Of a DNA stretch of 6,214 nt, positions 5,569 to 6,214 are shown piece after piece. This DNA comes from DASWKG01 sp036396755 (GTDB taxonomy: Bacteria > Actinomycetota > UBA4738 > CALAEC01). The notes under the pieces were generated by a model. The model saw only the letters and a list, made by a program, of their open reading frames with translations, was not told where the DNA came from and ran no database searches. Positions within the stretch are counted from its first letter, which is position 1, and each line of letters starts with the position of its first letter. Location: assembly GCA_036396755.1 (NCBI GenBank), contig DASWKG010000039.1, positions 1 through 6,214 of the forward strand, given 5' to 3'. The translations under genes and the position numbers were made by a program.

Positions 5569-6214
5569 TGGACGCCGACTCCGTCGGCGAGGTCGAGGGG
5601 CGCAGCCCCTTCGACCGGCGCCTGGCGGTCCTGCTCGGGATCGCCGCGGTGGTGGCATCCCTGCTGGCCACCGCGCAGGTCGGCTTCGACCGGCAGGCGG
5701 GGCAGGCGTCGAGCCGGGCGACCCGGCTCGCCACGCGGCTCTTCGAGGGGCTCACCGGAACCGGCCTGCTCACGAGCTTCCAATTCGGCTCGCTCCTGCA
5801 GGCCAACGAGGGGGCCCTCGCCTCCTCCGCCCGGCAGGTCGCGTCCTTCGACCACCCCGACGTGGCGGAGGTCGAGCTGGCGATCGGGAAGGCCTCCGAG
5901 ACGGCCTCGCTCCGCGCCTTGAAGCTCGCCGGCGAGATGGGGTCGGCTCCCGCCGCATCGACGGGGCTGGACCCCCACACGCTGTCCGTCCTCACCCGGA
6001 CCACGCGGCAGCTCCAGGCCGACGTCGCCGAGCAGGGCGCGCTCGTGGATCGTGCGCAGCGCTTCTCCGCCCGCAGCGACCGCGTCGTGTTCGCGCTCTC
6101 GCTCCTGGCGATCTCGGGGGTCCTGCTCGGCCTCGCCGCCGTGATGAAGGAGGGGCAACCCGGGCGGGTGTCGCTCTGGTCGGCGGCCGCGATCCTCGTC
6201 CTCTCGGTGCTCGT
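5568..6214 (+). CDS. Small membrane protein, paralogue of its upstream neighbour (3' end beyond window)
   Basis: ATG 5568 overlaps the preceding stop by one base (TGATG), with a weak GAGG ten bases upstream. The frame stays open to the right edge: 215 full codons, C-terminus missing. Residues 1-18 are acidic then basic (SPFDRR); about 19-37 form one helix (LAVLLGIAAVVASLLATAQV). About 40-170 is soluble and helical, with many Ala/Gln/Arg/Ser (QASSRATRLATRLFEGLTG, RTTRQLQADVAEQGALVDRA). A helix at about 172-193 (VVFALSLLAISGVLLGLAAV) and the start of another at 203 follow. This repeats the neighbour's layout; the N-termini also align (DRRLAVLLGIAAVVASLL against RRDRAVLLATAALLAALI), suggesting tandem duplication, though the middles have diverged. 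I do not recognise the family beyond a weak DUF4337-like look. The tight overlap suggests the two make a hetero-oligomer in the membrane, possibly working with the kinase upstream. That role is inference only. Confidence 0.82.
   Translation, partial: MDADSVGEVEGRSPFDRRLAVLLGIAAVVASLLATAQVGFDRQAGQASSRATRLATRLFEGLTGTGLLTSFQFGSLLQANEGALASSARQVASFDHPDVAEVELAIGKASETASLRALKLAGEMGSAPAASTGLDPHTLSVLTRTTRQLQADVAEQGALVDRAQRFSARSDRVVFALSLLAISGVLLGLAAVMKEGQPGRVSLWSAAAILVLSVL

Noticed and set aside
5199..6158. Minus-strand open frames of 319 and 202 codons opposite the two small membrane genes.
   Set aside because: Composition is typical of antisense GC-rich frames, and the plus strand gives proper membrane helices and a TGATG coupling.

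Overview
The window is very GC-rich, with codon third positions almost always G or C. Intergenic gaps are short and promoter-like TAnnnT hexamers sit right in front of start codons, which suggests leaderless or nearly leaderless transcripts. Together this points to a GC-rich bacterium, most likely a deep-branching actinobacterium (Actinomycetota). That placement is inference; there is no marker gene here. Almost the whole window is protein-coding: six genes in two divergent blocks. I see no RNA genes, insertion sequences, CRISPR arrays or long non-coding stretches. The long antisense ORFs are GC-driven shadows.

Left block, minus strand (1-1758): an 88-residue protein of unknown function lies 24 bases upstream of a membrane-anchored, PQQ-like beta-propeller protein. 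The propeller gene runs off the left edge and is read for its first 489 residues. A 110-base divergent region (1759-1868) separates this block from the right block. It holds a promoter-like hexamer on each strand and, on the minus strand, a tiny 8-codon ORF whose stop overlaps the start of the 88-residue gene.

Right block, plus strand (1869-6214): ilvD (dihydroxy-acid dehydratase, the third common enzyme of isoleucine/valine synthesis) appears complete, with all three cluster cysteines and both family signatures. After 26 bases comes a six-helix membrane histidine kinase with no response regulator visible. Two small membrane proteins follow, overlapping or nearly overlapping. They share one layout (basic N-terminus, one helix, a soluble helical middle, two C-terminal helices) and look like tandem paralogues. 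The second runs off the right edge.

The most unusual spot is the kinase / first small membrane protein junction. The small protein has no ATG or GTG start in the right place, and its only nearby standard start (TTG) would cut into its first membrane helix. At the same place the kinase 3' end carries an in-phase -1 slippery-type heptamer (GGGCCCG) and an 8-bp GC-rich stem around its stop codon. A non-standard start, programmed frameshifting or a one-base sequence error could each explain this.
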